Shown: positions 1 through 10,174 of the stretch, one piece after another
Position numbering within the stretch: position 1 is the first letter of the stretch
Layout: the number at the start of each line of letters is the position of its first letter
From: Pandoraea norimbergensis
GTDB taxonomy: Bacteria > Pseudomonadota > Gammaproteobacteria > Burkholderiales > Burkholderiaceae
Length of the DNA: 64,000 nucleotides
Assembly: GCF_001465545.3 (NCBI RefSeq)
Contig: NZ_CP013480.3
Span: 5,952,001 to 6,016,000, forward strand
Direction: 5' to 3'
Program-made: the position numbers and the translations under genes
The notes under the pieces: generated by a model
Database searches by the model: none
What the model was told of the DNA's origin: nothing
The model's input: the letters and a program-made list of their open reading frames with translations, nothing else

Positions 1-287
1 CGAACGGTCTTGACCGAGTCCCCGCGCGTGTCGCGCGACGCAAGACGGGACCCTCCCTGGCGATACGCCATCCCTATGCCCCCCAGCTTATTTTTTCGTG
101 GAGCCAGTGTAACCGAGAGGCCTCAGGCCCCGTCAATGAAGGAAAGCAGGGGGACTGAGGCGCACGCGCAACAACCGCGCGACAAGTCAGCCCAAAGGCG
201 ATGGCACCGGGGTTTCGTCACTTAGAGAAACCCTTCCAAACGCGCTGGACTATTACGTTGCAGGACGAAATACCGCCGGGTGGCGCA

Positions 288-1628
288 TCAGGCCAGCATG
301 TCGGCCCAGATTCCCTGCGCCCACGCGAGTCCGAGCGCGAACTCGTCGCCGTTGGCATGGGGCGACGCGCCACCGGTGCCGGGCACGGGCAGCATGGTGC
401 GTTGTGTCGCGTCGTAGCGATGAACGCTCGCGACGTGCATAGCCTGCGTTGCCGAGACGAACGTGTAGCAGGTGTTGCTGTAGAGCGGTTCGGGGTTGAC
501 CGGCCGGCCCGCCAACGTCGCGACGATGGCCGCCGCGCACACCTTGCCGTGCTGGTTGGCCATGTGGCCCGACTTGGGCATTTGCGGCGCGATCTGAACG
601 GCGTCGCCCAGCACATGAATGTCGGGTTGTGCCGTCGAGGCAAAGGTCAGGAAATCGACGTCGCACCAACGCCCGTTGGCGGTAGCGAGTCCGCTTGCGG
701 TCGCAATGTCGCCCGCACGCATCGGCGGAATGACGTTCAGGACATCCGCCCGCACCTCTTCGCCCAACTCGAAACGAGCGATCTGCTTCGCGCCGTCCAG
801 CGCGACTTCCGTGCAGTTGAACTGCGGGTGGTACTCGACGATGTCGGCGAACTGCGTGCGCCAGACTTCGTGAAACTGCTCGGCTTCGGCCAACACTTCA
901 TCGTTGGCGTCAAAGATGAGCACTTTCGCCCGCGGCTTGTACTGCTTGAGCCATGCGGCGGCCTGACAGGCGCGCTCGTAAGGCGCGGGCGGACAGCGGA
1001 ACGGCGCCTCGGGGATCGTGATGGCGAAGACGCCGCCCTCGGGCATCGCCTGCAAGCGGGCGTGCAACGCAGCGCTCTCACGTGCGTCGGTCCAGCCGAC
1101 CGGCAACGCCTCGCGCACGGCGGCGGCGTCGAAGCCTGCGATGGCATCGTGGCGCAGCGCGATGCCCGGCGAGACGATCAGCTTGTCGTACGGGAGACGG
1201 CTGCCGTCGGCGAGTTGCACTTGCTTGTGCGCGGCGTCGATGGCGCTGGCGCGCGTGCGCCGCCAGACCACGCCGTGGCGCGCCACGAGCCGGTCATAAG
1301 ACACAGTGAGATCGCTCACGCGCAGGTTGCCGCCGACGACCAGATTCGACAGCGGCGCGGACACAAAGGCCGCATTCGGCTCGACCAGGGTCACGTCGAC
1401 GGTGTTGCCCGACAGCATGCGCAGATACTTGGCCGCCGTCGCACCACCAAAGCCGCCGCCGATGATGACCACCCGGGCGCGCCCTTTGATCGGCGTGATC
1501 CATGAATTGGCCGCCGATGCGGGCGGCGCGGCAAACGCGCCGGATATGCCGGATATGCCGGATATGCCGGACATGCCGCTCAGCGCTGCCACCGAGCTCA
1601 TGCCAAGGAGAAAGTCGCGACGATGCAT
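288..1628 (-). CDS. fccB: Flavocytochrome c sulfide dehydrogenase, flavoprotein subunit
   Basis: A 446-residue periplasmic FAD protein of the FccB/SoxF family, which oxidises sulfide and passes electrons to its cytochrome partner. The N-terminus is a twin-arginine-like leader (HRRDFLLG, residues 2-9) with a hydrophobic stretch containing GMSGISGISGISG. The dinucleotide-binding motif GGGFGG lies at residues 57-62. Cysteines at 212, 221 and 387 are candidates for the redox-active disulfide known in this family. A C-terminal sulfide-dehydrogenase domain runs to the end. The gene starts 8 bases after the cytochrome gene, so the pair is probably one transcript. The family call is firm; the substrate (sulfide) is inferred from family and partner. 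Confidence 0.88.
   Translation of the reverse strand: MHRRDFLLGMSSVAALSGMSGISGISGISGAFAAPPASAANSWITPIKGRARVVIIGGGFGGATAAKYLRMLSGNTVDVTLVEPNAAFVSAPLSNLVVGGNLRVSDLTVSYDRLVARHGVVWRRTRASAIDAAHKQVQLADGSRLPYDKLIVSPGIALRHDAIAGFDAAAVREALPVGWTDARESAALHARLQAMPEGGVFAITIPEAPFRCPPAPYERACQAAAWLKQYKPRAKVLIFDANDEVLAEAEQFHEVWRTQFADIVEYHPQFNCTEVALDGAKQIARFELGEEVRADVLNVIPPMRAGDIATASGLATANGRWCDVDFLTFASTAQPDIHVLGDAVQIAPQMPKSGHMANQHGKVCAAAIVATLAGRPVNPEPLYSNTCYTFVSATQAMHVASVHRYDATQRTMLPVPGTGGASPHANGDEFALGLAWAQGIWADMLA
1542..1577. repeat. 9-base tandem repeat inside the fccB signal peptide
   Basis: Three exact copies of GGATATGCC and one variant (GGACATGCC). On the minus strand they encode the GIS/GMS triplets in the hydrophobic core of the FccB leader. 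Copy-number change would stay in frame and alter leader length. Confidence 0.9.
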
Positions 1629-1636
1629 GGCGCGGC

Positions 1637-2164
1637 CTATTGGGGAGTGCGCGCCGCTTCGGGCGCCGGACGTGCGGAAACCCCGCGAGACAGGGCAGGC
1701 GGCTGTGATTGAGATTGCGGAAGCGGCTGCGGAATTGGCTGTGCTGCGAAGTAGGCCGCGATGCGCTGCAACTCCTCGTCGCGATAGCCCTTGAGGAGCT
1801 GCGGCATGAGGGTGGCGGGACGAGCAGCATCCCCCTTTGCGTTGCGCAACGCTTGCAGCGTGGCGACGAGTTCGGCCGCCGGACGCCCTTCGAGCTTCGA
1901 CAGCGATGCTTTGCCTGCGCTCACCGGAGCGGCCGCGTTATGGCAACTCATGCAGGCCATCGCCCAGTCACGGGCTTGCCAGTCGGGTTGGGAGTTGGGC
2001 GTCGCAGGCGAAGTCACGAACGCCGGTGATGCGGCCTTCACGATGGTCGGAGCCGCTGTGCCGTCGGGCGATGCGCCACCGGCTATCGGCGACGATGCGG
2101 GAGTGGCCAGGGCCGTGGAGGCCGCCACTGCCATCCCCATCGCCAGAATGAATAGCGCCGGCAT
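1637..2164 (-). CDS. fccA: c-type cytochrome, partner of the sulfide dehydrogenase flavoprotein
   Basis: From ATG 2164 this is a 175-residue exported monohaem cytochrome c. It has a hydrophobic leader (residues 1-20, ending ALA), a Ser/Pro/Ala-rich linker, and one haem motif CMSCH at residues 71-75. A downstream LMPQLL segment probably holds the axial methionine. It is the expected electron acceptor for the downstream flavoprotein. The frame stays open upstream to 2269 as a run of ART triplets made by a 9-base tandem repeat; I reject that extension because the leader begins at the internal Met. The chosen ATG sits in the 3' arm of a perfect hairpin, so the start is uncertain. A second Met lies at residue 9-11. 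Confidence 0.78.
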   Translation of the reverse strand: MPALFILAMGMAVAASTALATPASSPIAGGASPDGTAAPTIVKAASPAFVTSPATPNSQPDWQARDWAMACMSCHNAAAPVSAGKASLSKLEGRPAAELVATLQALRNAKGDAARPATLMPQLLKGYRDEELQRIAAYFAAQPIPQPLPQSQSQPPALSRGVSARPAPEAARTPQ

Positions 2165-2185
2165 CGTCCGAAGACGATGCCGGCG
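2156..2185 (-). promoter_or_regulatory. Perfect UUCG-loop hairpin over the fccA start codon
   Basis: Thirteen-base arms (2156-2168 and 2173-2185) are exactly complementary, with a four-base loop that reads UUCG in the minus-strand RNA. The predicted fccA ATG (2164-2162) lies in the 3' arm. A GGAGG sequence sits about 30 bases upstream of the ATG, outside the hairpin. No T-run follows, so it does not look like a terminator. Confidence 0.6.
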
Positions 2186-2230
2186 GTTCGAACCCTCCGG
2201 GTGCTGGGCGCTAATCCGCGCCTCTTGCGC

Positions 2231-2275
2231 CGTTCGCGCCGTTCGCGCCGTTCGCGCCGTTCGCGCCATTCGCGA
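2231..2275. repeat. 9-base tandem repeat between dolP and fccA
   Basis: Four exact copies of CGTTCGCGC (2231-2266) are flanked by degenerate copies on both sides. The array lies immediately downstream of the dolP stop codon and upstream of fccA on the same strand. Confidence 0.9.
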
Positions 2276-2277
2276 CG

Positions 2278-3051
2278 TCAGTTGCCCGTGCGCGTGGACG
2301 GACCGGGCTTGATCGGCGCATCGCTGATCGGAGCGGGCGTCGCCAGCGGCTTGGCCGTCACGGTATCGGTGCCGATCGGTGTCGTGGTCACGGTGGCGGC
2401 ATTGCTGTCGTCACCCTGCGCCGGGGCCGGATTCTTCTGCGCTTCGGTCGACAGACGTTGCGCCTCTTCCGGCTTCACGTATTCGTACAGCTTGATGACT
2501 TTCTGCACGCCATCGATACGGCTGGCGACGTTGGCGGCGATGCGGCCTTCTTCTTCCGAAACCAGGCCCATCAGGTAGACGTCGCCACGCTCGGTCACCA
2601 CCTTGAACACGTTGGCCGAGATTTCCTTCGTATTGATCAGGTTCGCCTTGACCTTGCTGGTGATCCACGCGTCGTTCGAGCGCGAGCCGAACGAGCTCTT
2701 CGGTGCGATGGCGAGTTCGTCGACGATGCCGCGCACGTTGCTGATCTGCTTGACGATGTCGACGGCACGTTGCTTGGTGGCGTCGTCCGGCACTTCGCCG
2801 GTCAGCAGTACGCGACGGTTGAAGACGGTCACGTTCACATGCACGGCGTCGGCGGTGAGCGTGTTGGCGGTATTGGCTTCCGCCTTGACCTGAATTTCAC
2901 GGTCTTCCGTCTGCGCACCGACCGAGCGGCGGTCCGTGGCGACGAGTGCCCCGGTGGCGGCGCCGCCGAGGATGATGGGGGCGCAACCGGCCAGGGTTGC
3001 TGTGATCAACGCAGCCGCTACCAGCGGCCTGACTGCGCGTTGGAAACTCAT
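2278..3051 (-). CDS. dolP: BON-domain outer-membrane lipoprotein (DolP/YraP family)
   Basis: A 257-residue lipoprotein with a signal peptide and lipobox LAGC ending at Cys23. Two BON domains (roughly residues 50-115 and 130-200) follow; these bind phospholipid surfaces. DolP homologues act at the inner face of the outer membrane in envelope integrity. Start 3051 was chosen because AAGGAG precedes it and the leader begins there; the longer open frame adds a non-leader sequence. The C-terminal tail after the BON domains is longer than in E. coli (191 residues) and rich in Ala, Thr and Pro. It lies downstream of diaA and yraN, as in the classical yra cluster. Confidence 0.85.
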   Translation of the reverse strand: MSFQRAVRPLVAAALITATLAGCAPIILGGAATGALVATDRRSVGAQTEDREIQVKAEANTANTLTADAVHVNVTVFNRRVLLTGEVPDDATKQRAVDIVKQISNVRGIVDELAIAPKSSFGSRSNDAWITSKVKANLINTKEISANVFKVVTERGDVYLMGLVSEEEGRIAANVASRIDGVQKVIKLYEYVKPEEAQRLSTEAQKNPAPAQGDDSNAATVTTTPIGTDTVTAKPLATPAPISDAPIKPGPSTRTGN

Positions 3052-3170
3052 CGGGCATTCTCCTTGTTGGATGGGTCGAACGGGCCGGCCCCCGCCGTCC
3101 CCTGCCGACACCGCCCGCCCCCGCGGACTGGTGTGCGTGATGATCTTGACGCCTTACGATGACATTAGGT

Positions 3171-4287
<1,117 letters not shown>

Positions 4288-4345
4288 GGTTGTTCCGATC
4301 TGTACCCCGATGTGCCCCGCCTTCGCCGCGCGCCACGCGCTCCCT

Positions 4346-4372
4346 GCTTTTGCAGCTTTTGCAGCTTTCGCC
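4346..4372. repeat. Short 9-base tandem repeat between yraN and rsmI
   Basis: Two exact copies of GCTTTTGCA followed by a degenerate copy, in the 167-base region between the divergent yraN and rsmI genes. It may overlap their promoters. Confidence 0.75.
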
Positions 4373-4454
4373 GCGCCGCGTGCCGCTGTCTGCGACACCG
4401 GCCTGCTGCATGCAACTTGCGACGCGATCGCACCGACGCCGGGAGGCTGCTGAG

Positions 4455-5339
4455 ATGGACGAACGCCTGATGTCGCTGGCCGAAGGTCAGCACTATCCCA
4501 CCGGCACGCTCTATGTCGTGGCCACGCCGCTCGGCAACATGGCGGACATTTCGGTGCGCGCCCTTCACGTGCTCGGCATGGCCGACGCCATTGCCTGTGA
4601 AGATACGCGCAACAGCGCGCAGTTGTTGCAGCGTTACGGCATCGACAAGCCGCTGATTGCGGCGCACGAACACAACGAAAACACCGTGGCGACGCGGCTT
4701 GTGGAGCGTTTGCGGGCGGGCGAGCGTATTGCTTATATTTCGGACGCCGGCACCCCCGGCATCTCCGATCCGGGCGCGCGGCTCGTCGATGCGGTGCGGG
4801 CGGCCGGGCTGGGCGTGGTGCCGGTGCCGGGGGCGAGTGCGATCATCACCCTGCTCTCGGTCGCGGGTGCGTGGGTGGAAACGTTCACGTTCGTCGGTTT
4901 CTTGCCATCGAAGTCGCAGCAGCGCGCGCAAGCGATTACAGCGTTGGCGGGTGCCACCGCAGCACAGGTGTTCTACGAAGCCCCGCATCGCATCGTCGAG
5001 ACCGTTGCCGCACTGGCCGAGGGGCTCGGGGCGGAGCGCAAGCTGCTGATCGGCCGCGAGTTGACCAAGCGCTTCGAAGATATTCACGAGTGCGCGCTGG
5101 GCGACGGCGAAGCGTGGCTGAAAGCGGACGCCAACCGTCAGCGAGGCGAGTTCGTGCTGGTGGTGTCGGGTGCGGCGGCCAGTACGACCGACGATGGCGT
5201 GGATGCCGAAGCGCAGCGTGTGCTGGCGTTGCTGGTGGCTGAGCTGCCGACGAAGAGCGCCGCCAAGCTGGCTGCCGCGATTACCGGCGCGCCGAAAAAC
5301 GCGCTATATGAACGGGCGCTGGCGCTGAAGAACGGCTGA
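4455..5339 (+). CDS. rsmI: 16S rRNA (cytidine1402-2'-O)-methyltransferase
   Basis: A 294-residue SAM-dependent tetrapyrrole-methylase-fold enzyme that methylates C1402 of 16S rRNA. Motifs include [12 protein letters not shown] (about 16-27), ACEDTRNS (about 54-61), the glycine-rich [14 protein letters not shown] (about 97-110) and FYEAPHRI. Start 4455 is preceded by GGGAGG at 4441-4446 and gives the family N-terminus. An open frame continues upstream but overlaps the divergent yraN region and has no family similarity. The enzyme is housekeeping and acts in the cytoplasm on the small ribosomal subunit. Confidence 0.95.
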   Translation: MDERLMSLAEGQHYPTGTLYVVATPLGNMADISVRALHVLGMADAIACEDTRNSAQLLQRYGIDKPLIAAHEHNENTVATRLVERLRAGERIAYISDAGTPGISDPGARLVDAVRAAGLGVVPVPGASAIITLLSVAGAWVETFTFVGFLPSKSQQRAQAITALAGATAAQVFYEAPHRIVETVAALAEGLGAERKLLIGRELTKRFEDIHECALGDGEAWLKADANRQRGEFVLVVSGAAASTTDDGVDAEAQRVLALLVAELPTKSAAKLAAAITGAPKNALYERALALKNG

Positions 5340-5528
5340 TCCGCCGAGAAGTTGTGGGAACCGCGGGAGCGGCAGGCCCGCTTCCAATTCGGAATACGCC
5401 GTGGGTAATTCTGGCGAATGCCCAATCCATTGCACCGGCAGCCGACCTATGATGGACGCAATTGTATGGTCTCGGTCGGTGCATGCCCGCATGCCGACCG
5501 CCTCCCCCCGGGCCCTATGAGACGTGAG

Positions 5529-5771
5529 ATGAAAAACATCCTAGCCCGCGCATCGATCGGAATCAGCGAATTGAAACTGAACCCCAGCGCCGCCATTGAG
5601 CGCGCCGACGGCCCCGTCGCCATCCTGAATCGCAATAAACCCGTGGCCTACCTGATCCCTGCCGCCGATTGGGAAGCCATTTGCGACCGCCTTGACGACG
5701 CCGAACTCGCCGACATCATCCGCTCGCGTGCCGGCGAAACGCCGGTGAGTACGAAGCTTGACGACCTATGA
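5529..5771 (+). CDS. Phd/YefM-family antitoxin
   Basis: An 80-residue protein with the Phd/YefM N-terminal DNA-binding fold: ARASIGISELKLNPSAAIERA, then GPVAILNRNKPVAYLIPAADWEAI. The C-terminal part (ELADIIRSR...STKLDDL) is the expected disordered toxin-binding tail. Antitoxins of this type neutralise the cognate toxin and repress their own operon. The 3' end overlaps the toxin start by 14 bases, a normal arrangement for type II modules. An in-frame ATG four codons upstream (5517) is an alternative start. Confidence 0.85.
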   Translation: MKNILARASIGISELKLNPSAAIERADGPVAILNRNKPVAYLIPAADWEAICDRLDDAELADIIRSRAGETPVSTKLDDL

Positions 5772-6048
5772 CCTGCAATTCTTACCTTCTGCCCTCAAAG
5801 AATGGCGGGCGCTTGACCCCACCATTGCGCAGCAATTCAAAGCACGCTTACGAGATCGCCTGCGACATCCTCGCGTAGCCGCCAGCCAACTGCGTGCGAT
5901 GCCGGGTTGCTACAAGATAAAACTCGCGTCGGTCGGTTATCGACTCGTGTACCGCGTTGAAGACGCGACTGTCACCGTTCTCGTGCTGGCCGTCGGAAAG
6001 CGCGAAAATCTTGCGGCTTATCGCACCGGGCGCCGACGGATTCAATAA
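5758..6048 (+). CDS. RelE/ParE-family toxin
   Basis: A 96-residue basic protein with the RelE fold: N-terminal YDLQFLPSALKEWRAL, central LRAMPGCYKIKLASVGYRLVYRV, and C-terminal VLVLAVGKRE. The GYRLVYRV...VGKRE pattern is the RelE catalytic strand region, so ribosome-dependent mRNA cleavage is the likely activity. The start is TTG at 5758, inside the antitoxin gene. No ATG in this frame precedes the fold. An intrinsic terminator lies 23 bases after the stop. Confidence 0.85.
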   Translation: MTTYDLQFLPSALKEWRALDPTIAQQFKARLRDRLRHPRVAASQLRAMPGCYKIKLASVGYRLVYRVEDATVTVLVLAVGKRENLAAYRTGRRRIQ

Positions 6049-6070
6049 TTCCTATCGTGCCTCACCCAAG

Positions 6071-6096
6071 AAAAAGCCCGCCGAAGCGGGCTTTTT
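6071..6096. terminator. Bidirectional intrinsic terminator
   Basis: Stem GCCCGC (6076-6081) and GCGGGC (6086-6091) with loop CGAA, flanked by five A and five T. It sits between the convergent toxin and ABC ATPase genes and can serve both. Confidence 0.9.
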
Positions 6097-6123
6097 CATG
6101 CTGCGGATTCGCTAATCGGCCGA

Positions 6124-6918
6124 TCAGCCCAGCAGCAGCGCGTCGTCGTCGAGTTGTTCGCCGCGGGTGCGCTCGAACATCTGGAGCAGGTCGGGGACGT
6201 CCAGTCCCTTGCGCTCTTCGCCCGACACGTCCAGCACGACTTTGCCCTGGTGGAGCATCACCGTCCGGTCGCCGTAGTCCAGCGCCTGACGCATGCTGTG
6301 CGTGACCATCATCGCCGTCAGCTTGCTCTCCTGCACGATACGCGCCGTCAGCTCCAGCACGAACGCCGCCGTCTTCGGGTCGAGCGCCGCCGTGTGTTCG
6401 TCGAGCAGCAGAATGCGCGACGGCTGCAATGACGCCATCAGCAGACTCACCGCCTGACGCTGACCACCCGAGAGCAGGCCGATACGGTCCGACAGGCGAT
6501 TCTCAAGCCCCAGATTCAGCAAGCTCAACTTCTCGCGGAACCGCTCGCGCAACGGCTTGTTCAACGCCAGCCGGAAACTGCGGCTCTCGCCACGCTTCAC
6601 CGCCAGCGCCATGTTCTCTTCAATGGTCAGCGCCTCGCAGGTGCCCGCCATCGGGTCCTGAAACACGCGTGCCACCTGACTCGCCCGCTGCCACGCCGTC
6701 TTCTTCGTGACGTCGTTGCCGTCGATCGAAATCGTGCCCGTGTCGACAATCAAGTCGCCACTGATCGCGTTCAGGAACGTCGACTTGCCCGCCCCGTTCG
6801 AACCGATCACCGTCACGAATTGCCCCGTCGGAATGTCCAGCGACATGCCGCGCAGCGCACGATTCTCAATCGGCGTACCCGGGTTGAAAGTGATCTTCAG
6901 GTCTTTTGCGCTCAACAT
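6124..6918 (-). CDS. ABC transporter ATP-binding protein
   Basis: A 264-residue ABC ATPase. Walker A is GSNGAGKST (about 39-47), the signature is LLSGGQRQAVSLL, and Walker B plus D-loop is LLLDEHTAALD. It works with the upstream permease and the periplasmic binding protein as a three-gene importer. Family membership of the partners (PF04392-type binding protein, related to streptococcal TrpXYZ importers) suggests a hydrophobic or aromatic ligand, but the substrate is unknown. The start codon lies 2 bases after the permease stop. Confidence 0.9.
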   Translation of the reverse strand: MLSAKDLKITFNPGTPIENRALRGMSLDIPTGQFVTVIGSNGAGKSTFLNAISGDLIVDTGTISIDGNDVTKKTAWQRASQVARVFQDPMAGTCEALTIEENMALAVKRGESRSFRLALNKPLRERFREKLSLLNLGLENRLSDRIGLLSGGQRQAVSLLMASLQPSRILLLDEHTAALDPKTAAFVLELTARIVQESKLTAMMVTHSMRQALDYGDRTVMLHQGKVVLDVSGEERKGLDVPDLLQMFERTRGEQLDDDALLLG

Positions 6919-6920
6919 GA

Positions 6921-7829
6921 TCAGGCACCCCCGTTCTTGCGCGGAAACAGCTTGCGACGCGTGGCCGGCAACACCAGTGCCACCGCGACGAGCAAGGCCG
7001 TCACCAAGTTCAGGTCCTGCGCCTTCAGACCGATGAAATCGCTATTGAGCGCCAGCGCGATGAAGAAGCGATACAACACCGCCCCGACCACCACCGCCAA
7101 CGTCGTGAGAATGAGCCGTCGCGCCGGCAAGATCGTCTCGCCGATAATCACCGCCGCCAGACCGATCACGATGGTACCGATCCCCATCGAAATATCCGCC
7201 CCGCCCTGCGACTGCGCAAACAAAGCGCCGGCAAGCGCCACCAGCGCATTCGACAACGCCATCCCCGCCAGAATCTCGTGGCCGGTGTTCACGCCCTGCG
7301 CGCGCGCCATGCGCGAATTCACGCCGGTCGAGCGCATCGCCAGACCCTGTTGCGACGAGAAGAAATAGTCGAGGCCGAGCTTCACTACCGCCACCACGAC
7401 CAGCAGCATGAGCGGGCGCAGCACGAAGTCAGGCAGCCATTGCGGGGCGTTCTCGGGCAACAACATCGTGAAGACCGTCGGCGAAGTGATCAGTGGCACG
7501 TTCGGCGCACCCATCACACGCAAGTTCACCGAGTAGAGCGCGATCATCATCAGGATACTGGCGAGCAGATCCATGATCTTCAGGCGCACATTGAGCCAGC
7601 CGGTGATGAACCCTGCCGTGGCGCCTGCCGCCATCGCGCCGGCCGTGGCCACGAACGGATTGGTGCCGGCAGCGATCAGCGTGGCTGCGACGGCGCCGCC
7701 GAGCGCAAAGCTGCCGTCAACGGTCAGGTCGGGAAAATTGAGGATGCGAAAGGAAATCAGCACCCCGAGCGCCACCAGACTGAAGATCAAGCCGATCTCC
7801 AGGGCGCCCATCATAGAAAAAAGGGACAT
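6921..7829 (-). CDS. ABC transporter permease (branched-chain-type fold)
   Basis: A membrane protein of about 302 residues with eight or more hydrophobic segments, of the BPD_transp_2/LivH-like family. Conserved text includes FPDLTVDGSFALGGA (about 30-45) and AGMALSNALVALAGAL. It forms the membrane channel of the importer whose ATPase follows directly. ATG 7829 is used here; a GTG at 7844 would add five residues, and neither has a strong ribosome-binding site. Confidence 0.87.
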   Translation of the reverse strand: MSLFSMMGALEIGLIFSLVALGVLISFRILNFPDLTVDGSFALGGAVAATLIAAGTNPFVATAGAMAAGATAGFITGWLNVRLKIMDLLASILMMIALYSVNLRVMGAPNVPLITSPTVFTMLLPENAPQWLPDFVLRPLMLLVVVAVVKLGLDYFFSSQQGLAMRSTGVNSRMARAQGVNTGHEILAGMALSNALVALAGALFAQSQGGADISMGIGTIVIGLAAVIIGETILPARRLILTTLAVVVGAVLYRFFIALALNSDFIGLKAQDLNLVTALLVAVALVLPATRRKLFPRKNGGA

Positions 7830-7997
7830 TTTTCGTAATTCCACTACACAAGACGATCCGCACCGGGTCTCGGTGAGGCGCGCCGTTGGGGGGACTCAAG
7901 CGGAAAAGAGCGGCGGGGACAGGTCATGTCCGGTCGCCGCCCTGTCGCTCACCGGCAAGGCAGGCCGTTCGCCCGCCACACCGGCATCACGCTCGCG

Positions 7998-8984
7998 TTA
8001 TTGCTTGATGACCGTCTTGGCTTCTTTCACCAGATCGTCCGACAGCGTCACGCCTTGCTTGGCAGCGGCCGCCGTGTTGACGAACAGTTCCAGGTTCGAG
8101 CTGGTCTGCGAAGCGATCGCACCCGGCTTTTCACCCTTCAGAATGCGCACCACCACCTTGCCCGTCTGACGGCCCAGGTCGTAGTAGTTGATGCCCAGTG
8201 CAGCGATGGCACCACGCTTCACGCTGTCGGTATCCGACGCCACCAGCGGGATCTTGCGATCGTTGGCAACCTTCACCAGCGACTCGTAAGCCGACACGAC
8301 GTTGTTGTCCGTGTTGGTGTAGATCACGTCGACCTTGCCGACCAGGCTGTTGGCCGCCGAGCTGATGTCGACGGTACGCGGTGCAGCGGCTTCAACCAGC
8401 GTCAGGCCCGCGGCGGGCAGCAGCTTCTTGAGTTCGTTGACGACCACGACCGAATTGGCTTCGCCCGGGTTGTACACCATGCCCACGCGCTTGGCGTTCG
8501 GCACGACGCGCTTGATCAGCGCCACCTGCTTGTCGAGCGGCAGCTTGTCCGACACGCCGGTCACGTTGGTGCCCGAGGCGTCCCAGCTCTTGACCAGTTG
8601 GGCAGCGACCGGATCGGTCACGCCCGAGTACACCAGCGGCACGCTCTTCGTGGCAGCGGCAACAGCCTGAGCCGTCGGCGTGGCGATGCCGATGATCGCG
8701 TCCGGCTTGTCGCCGACGAACTTACGGGCGATCTGAGCCGCGGTCGACACGTTGCCCTGTGCGCTTTGATATTCCCACTTGAGGTTCTTGCCGGCTTCGA
8801 AACCTTCTGCCTTGAGTTCGTCGCGCGCGCCGTCACGGATGGCGTCGAGTGCCGGGTGCTCCACGATGGCGAGCACGGCCACCGACTTCGTATCCTGCGC
8901 GAATGCGGCGCCGGTTGTCCCCAACAACGTTGCGGCCACCGCGCACAACAGGGTGCGCTTGGCGTATTTGCCCATGGTCGACAT
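7998..8984 (-). CDS. ABC transporter substrate-binding protein (PF04392 type)
   Basis: A 328-residue exported protein. The signal peptide (residues 1 to about 25, ending AFAQ) lacks a lipobox. The mature part begins KSVAVLAIVEHPALDAIRDG and contains GIATPTAQAVA and DVIYTNTDNNVV, hallmarks of this binding-protein family. Start 8984 is preceded by TGGAGGAG at 7-base spacing. It is the first gene of the three-gene importer, transcribed before permease and ATPase. The ligand cannot be read from the sequence. Confidence 0.88.
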   Translation of the reverse strand: MSTMGKYAKRTLLCAVAATLLGTTGAAFAQDTKSVAVLAIVEHPALDAIRDGARDELKAEGFEAGKNLKWEYQSAQGNVSTAAQIARKFVGDKPDAIIGIATPTAQAVAAATKSVPLVYSGVTDPVAAQLVKSWDASGTNVTGVSDKLPLDKQVALIKRVVPNAKRVGMVYNPGEANSVVVVNELKKLLPAAGLTLVEAAAPRTVDISSAANSLVGKVDVIYTNTDNNVVSAYESLVKVANDRKIPLVASDTDSVKRGAIAALGINYYDLGRQTGKVVVRILKGEKPGAIASQTSSNLELFVNTAAAAKQGVTLSDDLVKEAKTVIKQ

Positions 8985-9480
8985 CAAAACTCCTCCAGGA
9001 TTGCTTTTTGAAAGGTGCGCCGTGCCCGGGTCTCTGCGGGCCTCATTCGGATGCACTTAAAGCGTGCACCTGCGCGTGGGGCACAGTCTACCCACATCCC
9101 CAGCAGCGAACAACGGTTGCCAACGCAACGGATGGCGAGGCCCGCCACATATCGGATTGCGCCCAAACACTGGCAGAACTGTGCGGCAATCGGAAAAAAA
9201 TTAGTCGATTCGGGCGTGCACATTCCTCACCGCGCACATTCATGCGAAGCGTTCAGCCAATGAGATGCGGTGAAACGGCCGATTGGTGATGAAAAAACCG
9301 GGACGAGTTACGCGATTCGCGTCAGATAGTGACCGATGGCGTCCCACTTTTTAAGACGAGTCCGATTTGAATTCGAGACGACACGCTATCTACAGGCAAT
9401 GGCGTGGGGGCGCGAAGAACGGATGATGCGAGGAATGCGAGGCGGATACCGCGAGGAGACTCTCGGGTGAGACCCGACGC
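8985..9480. other. Non-coding stretch between the importer and rlpA
   Basis: No supported gene. The part nearest 8985 is the leader of the binding-protein gene. The remainder is downstream of rlpA on the same strand. I saw no convincing terminator, promoter pair or RNA gene. Confidence 0.5.
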
Positions 9481-10098
9481 TCAGGGCGCGTTATTACTTT
9501 GGTCGAGGCCGAGGGCCGCAACTTCGCTACGCGATAGGCGGCGAATTTCGACCTTCGCGTGGCCCGAGCGAATGAAGTCGAGTTGTTTGGCGGCGCCGTA
9601 GGAGAGGTCGATGATGCGATTGCGCGTGTACGGGCCGCGATCGTTGATCTTCACCACCACCGTCTTGTCGTTGGCCACGTTACGCACAAGGACGAAGCTT
9701 GCCAGCGGCAGTGTGGGATGCGCGGCCGTGAGTTCGTTCATGTCGAACGCCTCGCCGGTGGCGGTGCGCCGGCCATGAAACTTCTTGCCGTACCACGAGG
9801 CCGTGCCGGTTTGATAGAACGTGCCCGCATCGGCGCGCAGGCGCGCTTCGCCATCGCGGTCCGGGGCATTCGGGTCCCCGGGGTTCAGGCCTTCGTTGCG
9901 GTAGGCCCGGCCGGGCCAGTGAAGATCGAAACTTGAGCCAACGGGTGCGTTGGCTTCACGCGAGCGCGTGCGGACGTCTGTCGCCGAGGAGGCGGCAGCC
10001 GTCTGGCTGGGTGGTTCGAGCGGCGTTGTGCAGGCTGTCAACGTCAGGGCGAGGGCGCAGCCGACCGCGAACCGTGTGAGCATGTCGCGTGTTCGCAT
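9481..10098 (-). CDS. rlpA: RlpA-family septal ring lipoprotein with double-psi beta-barrel
   Basis: A 205-residue lipoprotein with lipobox LTAC (Cys23). The double-psi beta-barrel domain spans about 95-190, with GTASWYGKKFHGRRTATGE, KINDRGPY and RIIDLSYGAAKQLD. In family members with lytic transglycosylase activity this domain cleaves naked glycan strands at the septum. The C-terminal SPOR domain of E. coli RlpA is absent, so septal targeting by that route is lacking. ATG 10098 is chosen; ATG 10083 and GTG 10116 are alternatives. Confidence 0.88.
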   Translation of the reverse strand: MRTRDMLTRFAVGCALALTLTACTTPLEPPSQTAAASSATDVRTRSREANAPVGSSFDLHWPGRAYRNEGLNPGDPNAPDRDGEARLRADAGTFYQTGTASWYGKKFHGRRTATGEAFDMNELTAAHPTLPLASFVLVRNVANDKTVVVKINDRGPYTRNRIIDLSYGAAKQLDFIRSGHAKVEIRRLSRSEVAALGLDQSNNAP

Positions 10099-10174
10099 AG
10101 CCCGCAAGTTTAACACGCCGTCAAAGTCAACCCATCAGCGAGCGTTCACTTACATGGCGTGGCTTGTTTACAAA

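Noticed and set aside
2182..2198. A T-arm-like sequence (GGCGG-TTCGAAC-CCTCC) suggesting a tRNA fragment
   Set aside because: No acceptor, anticodon arm or CCA is present; it is probably chance next to the UUCG hairpin.
2165..2269. N-terminal extension of the FccA cytochrome encoding ART repeats
   Set aside because: It is translated tandem repeat without a ribosome-binding site and would bury the export leader.
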